Assembly (NCBI GenBank): GCA_016790075.1
Contig: JAEUPP010000006.1
Span: forward strand, 248,001-312,000
Source: Rhodanobacteraceae bacterium
GTDB lineage: Bacteria; Pseudomonadota; Gammaproteobacteria; Xanthomonadales; Rhodanobacteraceae
Reading direction: 5' to 3'
Length of the DNA: 64,000 nucleotides
Notes under the pieces: model-generated
The model's input: the letters and a program-made list of their open reading frames with translations, nothing else
What the model was told of the DNA's origin: nothing
Databases searched by the model: none
Made by a program: the position numbers and the translations under genes
Shown here: positions 8,996 to 16,006 of the stretch, piece by piece
Position numbering within the stretch: the stretch's first letter is position 1
Layout: each line of letters opens with the position of its first letter

Positions 8996-9952
8996 ATGGG
9001 CAACACGTCGGTGGCTGTGGTGCTGCTGGTCGTAGCAGTCATTTTCCTGTTCAAGACCATGCGCACGGTGCCGCAGGGCTTCGAGTGGACGGTCGAGCAG
9101 TTTGGCAAGTACACGCGCACGCTGTCGCCGGGCTTTCATATCTTGATTCCGGTCGTGCAGGCTGTCGGCCGCAAGATAAACATGATGGAACAGGTGCTCG
9201 AGATTCCGTCACAGGACGTCATTACCAAGGACAATGCCGTGGTTCGCGTTGATGGTGTCGTGTTCTTTCAGGTGCTCGACGCCGCCAAGGCAGCATACGA
9301 AGTGTCCAATCTTGAGCAGGCGACTATCGCTCTGGTCATGACGAATATCCGCACAGCCATCGGCTCCATGGATCTCGACGAATCGCTTTCCAAGCGCGAT
9401 GAGATCAACGCCAAGCTGCTGCGGGTGGTTGACGATGCCACCCATCCCTGGGGGATCAAGGTCAATCGCATCGAACTCAAGGACATACAGCCTCCGCGTG
9501 ATCTGGTCGAGTCGATGGCACGGCAAATGAAGGCCGAGCGTGACAAGCGTGCTGCAGTGCTTGAAGCCGAAGGCGCCCGGCAGTCGGAAGTACTGCGGGC
9601 AGAAGGCGAGAAGCAGGCGGCGATACTTGAGGCCGAAGGGCGGCGTGAAGCCGCCTACCGGGAGGCTGAGGCGCGCGAGCGTTTGGCCGAAGCCGAAGCG
9701 AAGGCGACGCTGATGGTCTCCGACGCGATCGCAAAGGGCGATGTCAACGCCTTGAATTATTTCATCGCGACCAAGTATGTCGAGGCATTCAAGTCGGTTG
9801 CGACGTCGCCCAACCAGAAGATATTCATGATGCCGGTCGAAGCGACCGGCATATTGAGCTCATTGGCCGGCATCGCCGAACTCGCACGCAGCGCTGGCAC
9901 TGCTTCGGCCGGCGCTGATGCCAAGCGCCCGCCGAACAAGCCGCAGACTTGA
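8996..9952 (+). CDS. qmcA: SPFH/Band 7 membrane protease-associated protein (QmcA-like)
   Basis: A 318-residue stomatin/prohibitin-family protein. The ATG at 8996 follows AAAGGGGAAAA. One N-terminal membrane anchor (TSVAVVLLVVAVIFLFKTM) precedes the SPFH domain, recognisable by RTVPQGFEWTVEQFGKYTRT, the QVLEIPSQDVITKDNAVV strand and NAKLLRVVDDATHPWGIKV. A charged Ala/Glu/Arg coiled coil (about 175-240) drives ring assembly. QmcA-type proteins form large membrane rings that hold FtsH/HflKC-type quality control. An NfeD-family gene follows 12 bases downstream, the usual pairing for this family, so the two are almost certainly one operon and partners in the membrane. Confidence 0.93.
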   Translation: MGNTSVAVVLLVVAVIFLFKTMRTVPQGFEWTVEQFGKYTRTLSPGFHILIPVVQAVGRKINMMEQVLEIPSQDVITKDNAVVRVDGVVFFQVLDAAKAAYEVSNLEQATIALVMTNIRTAIGSMDLDESLSKRDEINAKLLRVVDDATHPWGIKVNRIELKDIQPPRDLVESMARQMKAERDKRAAVLEAEGARQSEVLRAEGEKQAAILEAEGRREAAYREAEARERLAEAEAKATLMVSDAIAKGDVNALNYFIATKYVEAFKSVATSPNQKIFMMPVEATGILSSLAGIAELARSAGTASAGADAKRPPNKPQT

Positions 9953-9964
9953 GCCGGAGCGCAC

Positions 9965-10402
9965 ATGGACCTTGTCTATCTGTGGTGGATTGGCGCGTTG
10001 GTGCTGATTACGGCCGAAATCGTGTTGCCAGGATTCTTCCTGCTGTGGATTGGACTTGCCGCGGCCGGCGTCGGCAGTTTGCTGCTGGTTGTTCCGGGGA
10101 TGAATCTGCTGACCCAGGTCGTGATCTTCGTTGTACTCGCGTTCGCGGCGTGTTTCGGTTACTGGCGTCTTGCGCGGCGCTCGCTGAGCGCGCAGCCGCT
10201 GCCGACCCTGAACCGGCGCGCCGAACAACTCATAGGGCAGCGCTATGTGCTCGACACCGCGATCGAGAACGGCCGTGGCAAGGCGCGTGTGGGCGATTCG
10301 CTATGGCTGGTCGAAGGTCCTGACTTGCCGGCCGGCAGTCGTGTGGCGGTGACGAGCGTTGATGGTGCGGTGCTACGCGTGGCGCCGGTTGATCCGGAAT
10401 GA
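9965..10402 (+). CDS. NfeD-family membrane protein
   Basis: A 145-residue NfeD1b-type protein. Three hydrophobic segments (about 5-25, 30-48, 50-72, beginning YLWWIGALVLITAEIVLPGFFLLW) are followed by a soluble C-terminal OB-fold (about 85-145). The OB-fold is marked by LIGQRYVLDTAIENGRGKARVGDSLW and GSRVAVTSVDGAVLRV. It starts 12 bases after the SPFH gene and has no promoter of its own. The family binds stomatin-like proteins and contributes to membrane protein quality control; there is no catalytic site in this short form. The assignment rests on hydropathy pattern, OB-fold motif and gene pairing, and is secure. Confidence 0.92.
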   Translation: MDLVYLWWIGALVLITAEIVLPGFFLLWIGLAAAGVGSLLLVVPGMNLLTQVVIFVVLAFAACFGYWRLARRSLSAQPLPTLNRRAEQLIGQRYVLDTAIENGRGKARVGDSLWLVEGPDLPAGSRVAVTSVDGAVLRVAPVDPE

Positions 10403-10487
10403 CCCAGTGCACGGGCCGGCGCGGTCATGCACGACCTCGCCGCGTCCAAGCAAGCAGAATCCGGCGGCTGGTGCGTAGCTAATGCGC

Positions 10488-10516
10488 TTGGATTGCCTGA
10501 TAGGGGTCGTGATAAT
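10488..10516 (+). promoter_or_regulatory. Predicted sigma70 promoter for gcvT
   Basis: TTGGAT (10488-10493) and GATAAT (10511-10516) are separated by 17 bases and lie 28 bases before the gcvT ATG. I looked for a glycine riboswitch in this leader; it is far too short for one. Confidence 0.6.
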
Positions 10517-10543
10517 GCGCGACTCCCCAGGACGGACTTACCT

Positions 10544-11629
10544 ATGAGCCAGCAAACCGTACTCAACGCCACTCACCGTGCGCTCGGCGCCAAGATGGTC
10601 GACTTTGGCGGCTGGGACATGCCCATCAGCTACGGCTCGCAGATCGAAGAGCACCACGCCGTACGCCGTGACGCGGGTATGTTCGATGTGTCACACATGA
10701 CCGTCGTCGATTTGCGCGGCCCCAGCACACGCGACTTCCTGCGCCGCCTTGTTGCCAACAGTGTCGACAAGCTGAAGACGCCCGGTAAGGCGCTCTACAC
10801 GTGCATGCTTAACGCCGATGGCGGGGTCATCGACGACCTCATTATCTACTTCCAGGGAGAAGGTGAGTTCCGCCTTGTCGTGAATGCGGCGACGCGCGAC
10901 AAGGATCTCGCGTGGATAGGCGAGCAGGCCAAACCCTTTGAAGTAAACGTTTTGGAGCGCCCCGATCTGGCGATGATTGCCGTGCAGGGGCCGAACGCAC
11001 GCGCCAAGGTGCAGAGTGTGCTGTCCGCAGAGACCGCGGCGAAAGCCGCCAAGATCGGCAAGTTCGTCGCCTGTGAAGGCGATGGCCTGTTCATCGCCCG
11101 CACCGGGTACACCGGTGAAGACGGCTATGAAGTCATCGTGCCGCAGGAGCAGGCGGTTGCACTGTGGAATCGTCTGCACGCCGCCGGCGTCGTACCTGCC
11201 GGTCTGGGCGCGCGCGATACGCTTCGGCTCGAAGCCGGCATGAACCTCTACGGCCAGGACATGGACGAAAGCGTGTCGCCGTATGAGGCTGCTCTGGCCT
11301 GGACCGTGGCGCTCGATGAAGGTCGCGAATTCACCGGGCGCGCCGCACTTGAGCGGCAAAATGCGGCTGGAGCGCCACGGGTGATGGTGGGATTGGTCAT
11401 GGATGACAAGGGGGTGCTGCGCCACGGCCAGCGCGTTGCGACCGCCAATGGCGACGGCGAGATTCTTTCCGGTACGTTCTCTCCGACGCTGGGCAAGGCG
11501 ATCGCGTTTGCACGTATTCCCGCAGGCGCGCCGGGAAGCGTTCAGGTCGATATCCGCGGCAAACTCGTGCCCGTGCGGGTCGTGAAGTTCCCATTTGTTC
11601 GGGACGGAAAACCCTGTGAAGGCGTCTGA
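10544..11629 (+). CDS. gcvT: Aminomethyltransferase, T protein of the glycine cleavage system
   Basis: A 361-residue protein, close to the usual GcvT length. It takes the aminomethyl group from lipoylated H protein, transfers the methylene to tetrahydrofolate and releases ammonia. The start ATG at 10544 opens [27 protein letters not shown]. Family hallmarks follow: [44 protein letters not shown] near 190, [22 protein letters not shown] near 225, and a barrel domain at the end. gcvH lies 165 bases downstream with its own leader; the P protein gene is not in the window. The protein is cytoplasmic. Identification is firm. Confidence 0.97.
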   Translation: MSQQTVLNATHRALGAKMVDFGGWDMPISYGSQIEEHHAVRRDAGMFDVSHMTVVDLRGPSTRDFLRRLVANSVDKLKTPGKALYTCMLNADGGVIDDLIIYFQGEGEFRLVVNAATRDKDLAWIGEQAKPFEVNVLERPDLAMIAVQGPNARAKVQSVLSAETAAKAAKIGKFVACEGDGLFIARTGYTGEDGYEVIVPQEQAVALWNRLHAAGVVPAGLGARDTLRLEAGMNLYGQDMDESVSPYEAALAWTVALDEGREFTGRAALERQNAAGAPRVMVGLVMDDKGVLRHGQRVATANGDGEILSGTFSPTLGKAIAFARIPAGAPGSVQVDIRGKLVPVRVVKFPFVRDGKPCEGV

Positions 11630-11794
11630 CCACTCCAAGCTCCGGGTTTGCGCGGCTTGCGACGGCCAGCACAGCACCTGAAGCTGCCTGGCTTGCACCG
11701 AGTCCGGACTCAACGAATTACTGGATCACTCCACTAGCTTCTCGCCGTCGACGTGTAGAATCGCGCCGCGGTGCCTACCTGACAGGACAAGACC

Positions 11795-12193
11795 ATGAAA
11801 GAAAGTCCCGGCGACCTGAAGTTCATGAAATCCCACGAGTGGGCGCGCGTCGAAGACGACGGCACCGTAACGATAGGCATTTCCGACCATGCCCAGGGCC
11901 TGCTCGGTGATCTGGTCTATGTTGAGCTGCCCAATATTGGCGACACCCTGGAAGTTGGCGCCGGATGCGCCGTCGTCGAATCGGTCAAGGCCGCTTCCGA
12001 TGTGTACGCGCCGGTTGCTGGGGAAGTCATCAAGGTCAACTCGGTGCTGTCGGACAGTCCCGAGACCATCAACGAAGACGCCTACGGCGATGGCTGGATC
12101 GTCGTCGTGCGTCCGAGCAATCTCCAGGAAGACATGGAAAACCTGCTCGATCCTGACGCTTATGCCGAGCAAATCGACAACGAAGAAGATTGA
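11795..12193 (+). CDS. gcvH: Glycine cleavage system H protein
   Basis: A 132-residue lipoyl-carrier protein, full length for the family. The lipoylation site is the lysine in the conserved [18 protein letters not shown] hairpin; the N-terminal [18 protein letters not shown] and the C-terminal acidic [14 protein letters not shown] also match H proteins. It shuttles the aminomethyl group between P, T and L proteins in the cytoplasm. The 165-base gap after gcvT contains a TAGAAT -10-like element at 11756-11761, so it may have its own promoter. The gene is followed at once by an intrinsic terminator, and that terminator has been hit by a group IIC intron. Confidence 0.97.
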   Translation: MKESPGDLKFMKSHEWARVEDDGTVTIGISDHAQGLLGDLVYVELPNIGDTLEVGAGCAVVESVKAASDVYAPVAGEVIKVNSVLSDSPETINEDAYGDGWIVVVRPSNLQEDMENLLDPDAYAEQIDNEED

Positions 12194-12216
12194 TCACCGT
12201 TCGTTGCTAACCACTG

Positions 12217-12245
12217 AAAAAGGCGCGCCCACGGCGCGCTTTTTT
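12217..12245 (+). terminator. gcvH intrinsic terminator, also the intron target
   Basis: Stem GCGCGC (12223-12228) pairs with 12234-12239 around a 5-base loop. A G-T wobble and an A5/T5 extension lengthen the stem, and the T run ends at 12245. The group IIC intron begins only four bases later, as expected for this intron class, which prefers sites just after terminator hairpins. Confidence 0.9.
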
Positions 12246-12249
12246 CGTT

Positions 12250-13360
12250 GTGCGCCCGGCAGGGCGCACTTGCTTGGAGGTGAAAGTCCTCTACTCGCCC
12301 GGCAAGGGGAAGAGTTAGCGGAAGGCAAGGGCGTTTCGGGTGACTGAGCGTCTGGAGGAAGCTGGAAGCAAAACACTGGCCTGACGAACAGGAAGCGGAT
12401 ACGAGGCGAACACGGCCGCGGCTGAGCAAACGAAAGCGGCGTTGCCAGGGTTGATGGAGGCCGTGGTCGAACGCAGTAACCTGTGGTCGGCGTATCAGAA
12501 GGTGGTCCGCAACGGTGGTGCAGCGGGGGTCGATGGCCTATCGGTGGACGCATTGAAGGACTGACTGAAGGTGTACTGGCCGCGCGTAAAGGCCGCATTG
12601 TTGGAAGGTCGGTATCTACCGGCGGCGGTGCGCGCAGTGGCGATTCCTAAGCCCTCGGGCGGAGAGCGGACGCTGGGCATTCCGACGGTGCTGGGCCGGC
12701 TGATCCAGCAGGCACTGTTGCAAATCCTCCAACCAATCGTCGAACCGACATTCACCGAATCGAGCTACGGCTTTCGGCCTGGGCGCAATGCCCATCAGGC
12801 GGTACGTGCGGCCCAGCGATACGTGCAAGAAGGTCGCACATGGGTTGTGGATATCGATCTGGAGAAGTTCTTTGACCGGGTGAACCACGACAGGCTGATG
12901 TCGCGGGTTGCGCGGTATGTCGATGATGATCGTGTGCTCAAGCGGATCTGGCGTTACCTGGAAGCGGGACTGATGCGCGATGGGGTAATCCAGGCACGTA
13001 GCATGGGCACGCCGCAAGGCGGCCCGTTGTCCCCGCTGCTGTCGAACATCCTGCTGACGGATTGGGATCGCGAACGGGAAAAACGCGGACACGCATTCTG
13101 TCGCTACGCCGACGACGGCAATATCTATGTTCGAAGCGAGACAGCGGCCAATCGTGTGATGGCGAGCATGACGGCGTCCCTCGAGGAACGGTTGTCGCTG
13201 CGCGTCAATGAAGCCAAGAGTGCGAGTGCTCGCCCCTGGGAACGCAAGTTTCCTTGGGTACACCCTGACGCGGCAACTTCATCGTCACTCGTGAACCGCC
13301 GTATGCGGAACCGCATGTACGGTGGTGTGGGAGGGGGCGGGTTGCTGCTGCCTACCCGAT
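12250..13360 (+). mobile_element. Group IIC intron remnant (internally deleted)
   Basis: The 5' end GTGCGCCCGGC and the following GAGGTGAAAGTCCTC are the domain I start seen in group IIC introns such as that of Oceanobacillus iheyensis. The 3' part (about 13293-13328) is a near-canonical domain V, AACCGCCGTATGCGGAACCG followed by CATGTACGGTGG. A domain VI-like hairpin then ends in CTACCCGAT at 13360, with the likely branch A in CTACCC. Total length is about 1.1 kb, against roughly 1.8-2 kb for an intact element with its reverse transcriptase. The missing part is the end of the reverse transcriptase and the maturase region. The ribozyme ends look intact; splicing is untested. Both boundaries are my estimate, good to a few bases. 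Confidence 0.88.
12454..13275 (+). pseudogene. ltrA: Intron-encoded reverse transcriptase/maturase, broken
   Basis: The reading frame from the ATG at 12454 encodes a group II intron reverse transcriptase: AYQKVVRNGGAAGVDGLSVD, then VAIPKPSGGERTLGIPTV, SSYGFRPGRNAHQAV, VVDIDLEKFFDRVNHD, GTPQGGPLSPLLSNILL and the catalytic RYADD box. Three lesions are visible. There is an in-frame TGA at 12562-12564. One extra base around 13251-13252 turns the family sequence KFLGYTLTR into KFPWVHPD. Finally, sequence after about 13275 jumps straight to domain V, removing thumb and maturase (X) domains. The protein cannot be functional. Palm-domain residues are preserved, so decay looks fairly recent. Confidence 0.9.
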
Positions 13361-13811
13361 CCGGTGCATAGGGCAGCGCCGCTGGCGTAGCGTTTCTGGT
13401 CGGCCGCTGCGTGGCTGTCGAGGTATGCGAAATCTGCTGCGTCCAGCCCGTGATGCACTACCGGAGGTAGTACATCACGCGCCCGGCGTAGCAGCGTCTG
13501 GCGCTAGGCAAGTCGGCGCGTCAGCTCAGTCAACCGTACTGCGATCGGTGCGGCGAGGGACGACCGCTGTGGTCGCCGCATGGGGACGCGCGCAGTGATC
13601 GTCGGTGTGAGGTGACGTCGCACGGAGTAGTCGGGGCGCGGTTGCTTTGGCGATCCAGGATCTGCGCACTTTCGCGCAAATCGGCCTGCGACGGACGTGT
13701 CGACAGTCTGCGAGCTGAACGCAAACGAGATCGCCTCGCGGCATTGCTCCGAATTAATCCTCGGAGTGGTTGCGGCGCCGTCGGTCAGATGCTTCCCGAC
13801 ATTGTCGCGGT
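13361..13811. other. Intergenic region with a long imperfect palindrome, no gene seen
   Basis: I find no convincing gene here; short open frames on both strands have no family features or ribosome binding sites. The clear structure is an inverted repeat centred near 13464: 13450-13462 pairs with 13466-13478 (12 of 13), and flanking bases extend it to about 13434-13494 with mismatches. A GGCGTAGC-containing stretch occurs before and after it in direct orientation (about 13383 and 13485). It could be a decayed mobile element end or a transcript-end hairpin. Confidence 0.4.
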
Positions 13812-13817
13812 TTGTGG

Positions 13818-13860
13818 TTAATTATAATTAATAAAATAATTTAATATTAAATTTGTAAAT
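13818..13860. other. AT-rich island upstream of metJ
   Basis: Forty-three bases contain a single G and no C, in a region otherwise near two-thirds GC. It includes TAATTATAATTAATAAAATA and ends just before a cluster of regulatory candidates for metJ. Such tracts are typical of curved DNA, nucleoid-protein sites or UP elements; none is proven here. Confidence 0.6.
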
Positions 13861-13940
13861 TCACTGATTGTCAGGCGAATGCGCGAGTTTTCTTGCACTT
13901 GCCCCGCGACGGCTTGTGCATTGGTTGCGCACGAAGCGCT

Positions 13941-13964
13941 ATCCGTCTAGGCGGCTGGACGTCC
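13941..13964. promoter_or_regulatory. Candidate MetJ operator: three tandem met boxes
   Basis: Three contiguous 8-base units, ATCCGTCT, AGGCGGCT and GGACGTCC, each match the met-box consensus AGACGTCT at six of eight positions and sit in exact 8-base phase. MetJ dimers bind such tandem arrays cooperatively. The array is 167 bases before the metJ ATG and about 107 before the best -35 element, so autoregulation would need an upstream start or distal binding. Confidence 0.5.
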
Positions 13965-14070
13965 GCTAACGCTGGCTCATTGGCAGTGTCAGGCGTGTCG
14001 CCAGTGTGCCCGTTGTGTCGTACCGAGTGGGTGATCTTCGTGCATGTGATTGTCGCGCATCGAAAACTTG

Positions 14071-14099
14071 TTGACACTGCTGGATGACAGGAATAATTT
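14071..14099 (+). promoter_or_regulatory. Predicted sigma70 promoter for metJ
   Basis: A perfect -35 TTGACA (14071-14076) is followed after 17 bases by TAATTT (14094-14099); an overlapping AATAAT (14092-14097) gives a better -10 with 15-base spacing. The metJ ATG lies about 35 bases downstream. Confidence 0.65.
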
Positions 14100-14131
14100 T
14101 CGCGCCGTTGAAACGCGCGTGTAATGGAGAT

Positions 14132-14629
14132 ATGTCGGAAGACACGTACATCGACCCGTATGTCGAACACGGGAGCAAGTCCGAAGCGGTACGCAAGATT
14201 ACCGTTTCGATCCCGATGCACGTACTCCGGCTCCTCTCTGATGAACGTACGCGGCGGCAGGTCGCCAACCTCCGCCACGCGACCAACAGCGACTTGCTGT
14301 GCGAAGCGTTTCTGCATGCTTTTACTGGGCAACCACTGCCAACTGACGAGGAGCTAAAACGTATGGCCATGAAGAAAGCAACCGCGAAGAAACCTGCCGC
14401 GAAGAAAGCGGTCAAGAAAGCCACTGCCAAGAAGGTAGCGGTCAAGAAAGTCGCAAAGGCTAAGGCTGCGCCGGCCAAGAAGGCGGCGACCAAGAAGGTA
14501 GCGGCGAAGAAAGTTGCCAAGAAGGCAGTGGCGAAAAAGGCCCCTGCCAAGAAGGCAGCAGCCAAGAAGGCGGCACCTGCCAAGGCCGCTCGCGCTACCA
14601 AGGCCGCTAAGCCCACTGCTGCCAAGTAA
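14132..14629 (+). CDS. metJ: MetJ methionine repressor fused to a histone-H1-like tail
   Basis: A 165-residue protein. Residues 1-76 follow E. coli MetJ almost position by position: [20 protein letters not shown] (the DNA-contacting ribbon), [20 protein letters not shown] and [15 protein letters not shown], including the S-adenosylmethionine-binding region. MetJ is a ribbon-helix-helix dimer that represses methionine and SAM biosynthesis genes. From about residue 78 the normal MetJ C-terminus is missing. It is replaced by some 85 residues of Lys/Ala/Pro repeats ([15 protein letters not shown] type), like bacterial H1/HctB-type histones and AlgP. GGAG at 14125-14128 supports the ATG at 14132. 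A second in-frame start at 14363 has its own good binding site. The gene stands alone with its own promoter and terminator. The fold of the repressor part is secure; the tail's role (DNA compaction, non-specific affinity) is inference. Confidence 0.93.
   Translation: MSEDTYIDPYVEHGSKSEAVRKITVSIPMHVLRLLSDERTRRQVANLRHATNSDLLCEAFLHAFTGQPLPTDEELKRMAMKKATAKKPAAKKAVKKATAKKVAVKKVAKAKAAPAKKAATKKVAAKKVAKKAVAKKAPAKKAAAKKAAPAKAARATKAAKPTAAK
14349..14365 (+). promoter_or_regulatory. Internal ribosome binding site and start inside metJ
   Basis: AGGAG (14349-14353) lies nine bases before an in-frame ATG at 14363 (Met78), exactly where the repressor domain ends and the basic tail begins. Initiation here would give a free 88-residue H1-like protein beginning [10 protein letters not shown]. 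Confidence 0.45.
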
Positions 14630-14737
14630 GTCGCTTCACGCTGTATCGCAACAACGAGTACAACCAGCAATACGTATCGGATTTGCCACCCCTGCGGTGC
14701 CCAGCGCAGGGGGCGGACTTCAAACCGGACGAACAAG

Positions 14738-14760
14738 AACGCCGCGCAAGCGGCGTTTTT
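14738..14760 (+). terminator. metJ intrinsic terminator
   Basis: AACGCCGC (14738-14745) pairs with GCGGCGTT (14750-14757) around a GCAA tetraloop, and the T run continues to 14760. It closes the single-gene metJ unit. Confidence 0.9.
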
Positions 14761-14852
14761 CGTTGTGAGAACGGGTTCACGACGCCTTAGGCGACAGCGA
14801 TCGTGCCGCGGGCTAGCATGGTGCTATCGCTGGACCGTGCGGAGGTCTTCAC

Positions 14853-15899
14853 ATGCGTCTGCTACTGCGCTTGCTCATGCTGTTGCTGGTGCTGATCACA
14901 CTGCTGGTTGCCCTGGCGTTTGCGCTGCCTGATCACGCTCGCGTCGAGCGCTCCATCACTGTGGCGCGGCCCGCGTCGCAGATCTATTTGCTGTTGAACC
15001 ATGTGCGCCGCTTCAAGGACTGGTCGCCCTGGCACCAGCGTGACCCTGCGACGATTTATACGTACAGCGGCCCCGACAGTGGCGTCGGTGCCAAGCTCAC
15101 CTGGAAAAGTGCGCACCGCGATGTCGGCGAGGGTTCACAGATGCTGGTCGCTGCAACGCCTGATCAGACTGTTTCTTTTGAACTCGATTTCGGCCCGCGC
15201 GGGATGGCGACAGCCCGGTTCGATATAGCTGCACTGAACGGTGAGACCCGCGTGACCTGGTCTTTCGACACCAAGCTGCCACTTCACTTTGACGAGAGCT
15301 TCGGCTGGGGTGTTGCTGGCCGTTACCTCGGCCTGTTCATGGATCGCTTGGTCGGCGCCGATTTTGAGCGTGGCTTGTCCAACTTGAAGCAACTTGCCGA
15401 ACAATTCCCGAACGTCGACATCGCTGGTCTGTCAGCTCAACTGGTCGATCTGCCGGAGCGACGTCTCATCTACGTGGCTGTAGAGGAAGACGTTGACGAC
15501 GCGGCTACCTTGCGTCGCTGGAACGCGGCAGTTGCGCAGCTCACTCGCTTTGCGGCGCAGAACGGTCTTACGATCAGCGGCGCTCCGTTGAGTCTGGTGA
15601 CACGTCAGGATGCGCTTGCCGGGCGTTTCGAGCTCGCGCTGGTGACGCACTACGACGTGATGCCGGAAGACACGCTTGTACGTGGTCGCGAACTGGCGCC
15701 TGCGCGCGCGGCACAGCTGCTGCATCGCGGCGACGCGAGTGGGCGGCGCAAGTCGATCGAGAAACTTCGTGCGTGGATGGCGATTCAAGGGCTGCACGGA
15801 AAAGACCAGCTCATCGAAGAATATGTCGAGGGCGATTTATTGCAGGGAGCAGCGCGTATTTCGATGCCGCTGCAGGCGGAGGCCGTGCAGGCTCATTGA
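14853..15899 (+). CDS. Membrane-anchored SRPBCC-family protein
   Basis: A 348-residue protein with GCGGAGG before the ATG. The first 25 residues are one hydrophobic segment (LLRLLMLLLVLITLLVALAF). Residues about 30-185 have the START/polyketide-cyclase pattern: an N-terminal strand VERSITVARPASQIYLLLNH, then FKDWSPW, a central beta sheet, and a long C-terminal helix LMDRLVGADFERGLSNLKQL. The remaining 150 residues look like a GyrI/effector-binding-type fold (LPERRLIYVAVEEDVDD onward), a common partner of this domain in proteobacteria. Such proteins bind hydrophobic ligands. No partner gene indicates which, and the gene appears to be a single transcription unit. Confidence 0.8.
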   Translation: MRLLLRLLMLLLVLITLLVALAFALPDHARVERSITVARPASQIYLLLNHVRRFKDWSPWHQRDPATIYTYSGPDSGVGAKLTWKSAHRDVGEGSQMLVAATPDQTVSFELDFGPRGMATARFDIAALNGETRVTWSFDTKLPLHFDESFGWGVAGRYLGLFMDRLVGADFERGLSNLKQLAEQFPNVDIAGLSAQLVDLPERRLIYVAVEEDVDDAATLRRWNAAVAQLTRFAAQNGLTISGAPLSLVTRQDALAGRFELALVTHYDVMPEDTLVRGRELAPARAAQLLHRGDASGRRKSIEKLRAWMAIQGLHGKDQLIEEYVEGDLLQGAARISMPLQAEAVQAH

Positions 15900-16006
15900 T
15901 TGGCTCACGGTGGAGTCCGTCAGGCGCCCGGTGCAAATGCCGTGACGCGGTGCACGCTCGTTCGTCCACAACGCGCTAAGCTGACGCGGTTGCAACCGGA
16001 GCCCTT

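Noticed and set aside
10403-10543. Glycine riboswitch before gcvT
   Set aside because: The leader after the promoter is about 25 bases and shows no aptamer-like stems, so a riboswitch cannot fit.
13434-13494. Integron attC site next to the group IIC intron
   Set aside because: The palindrome is suggestive because class C introns also like attC, but the expected RYYYAAC and GTTRRRY core boxes are missing and no cassette gene or integrase is seen.
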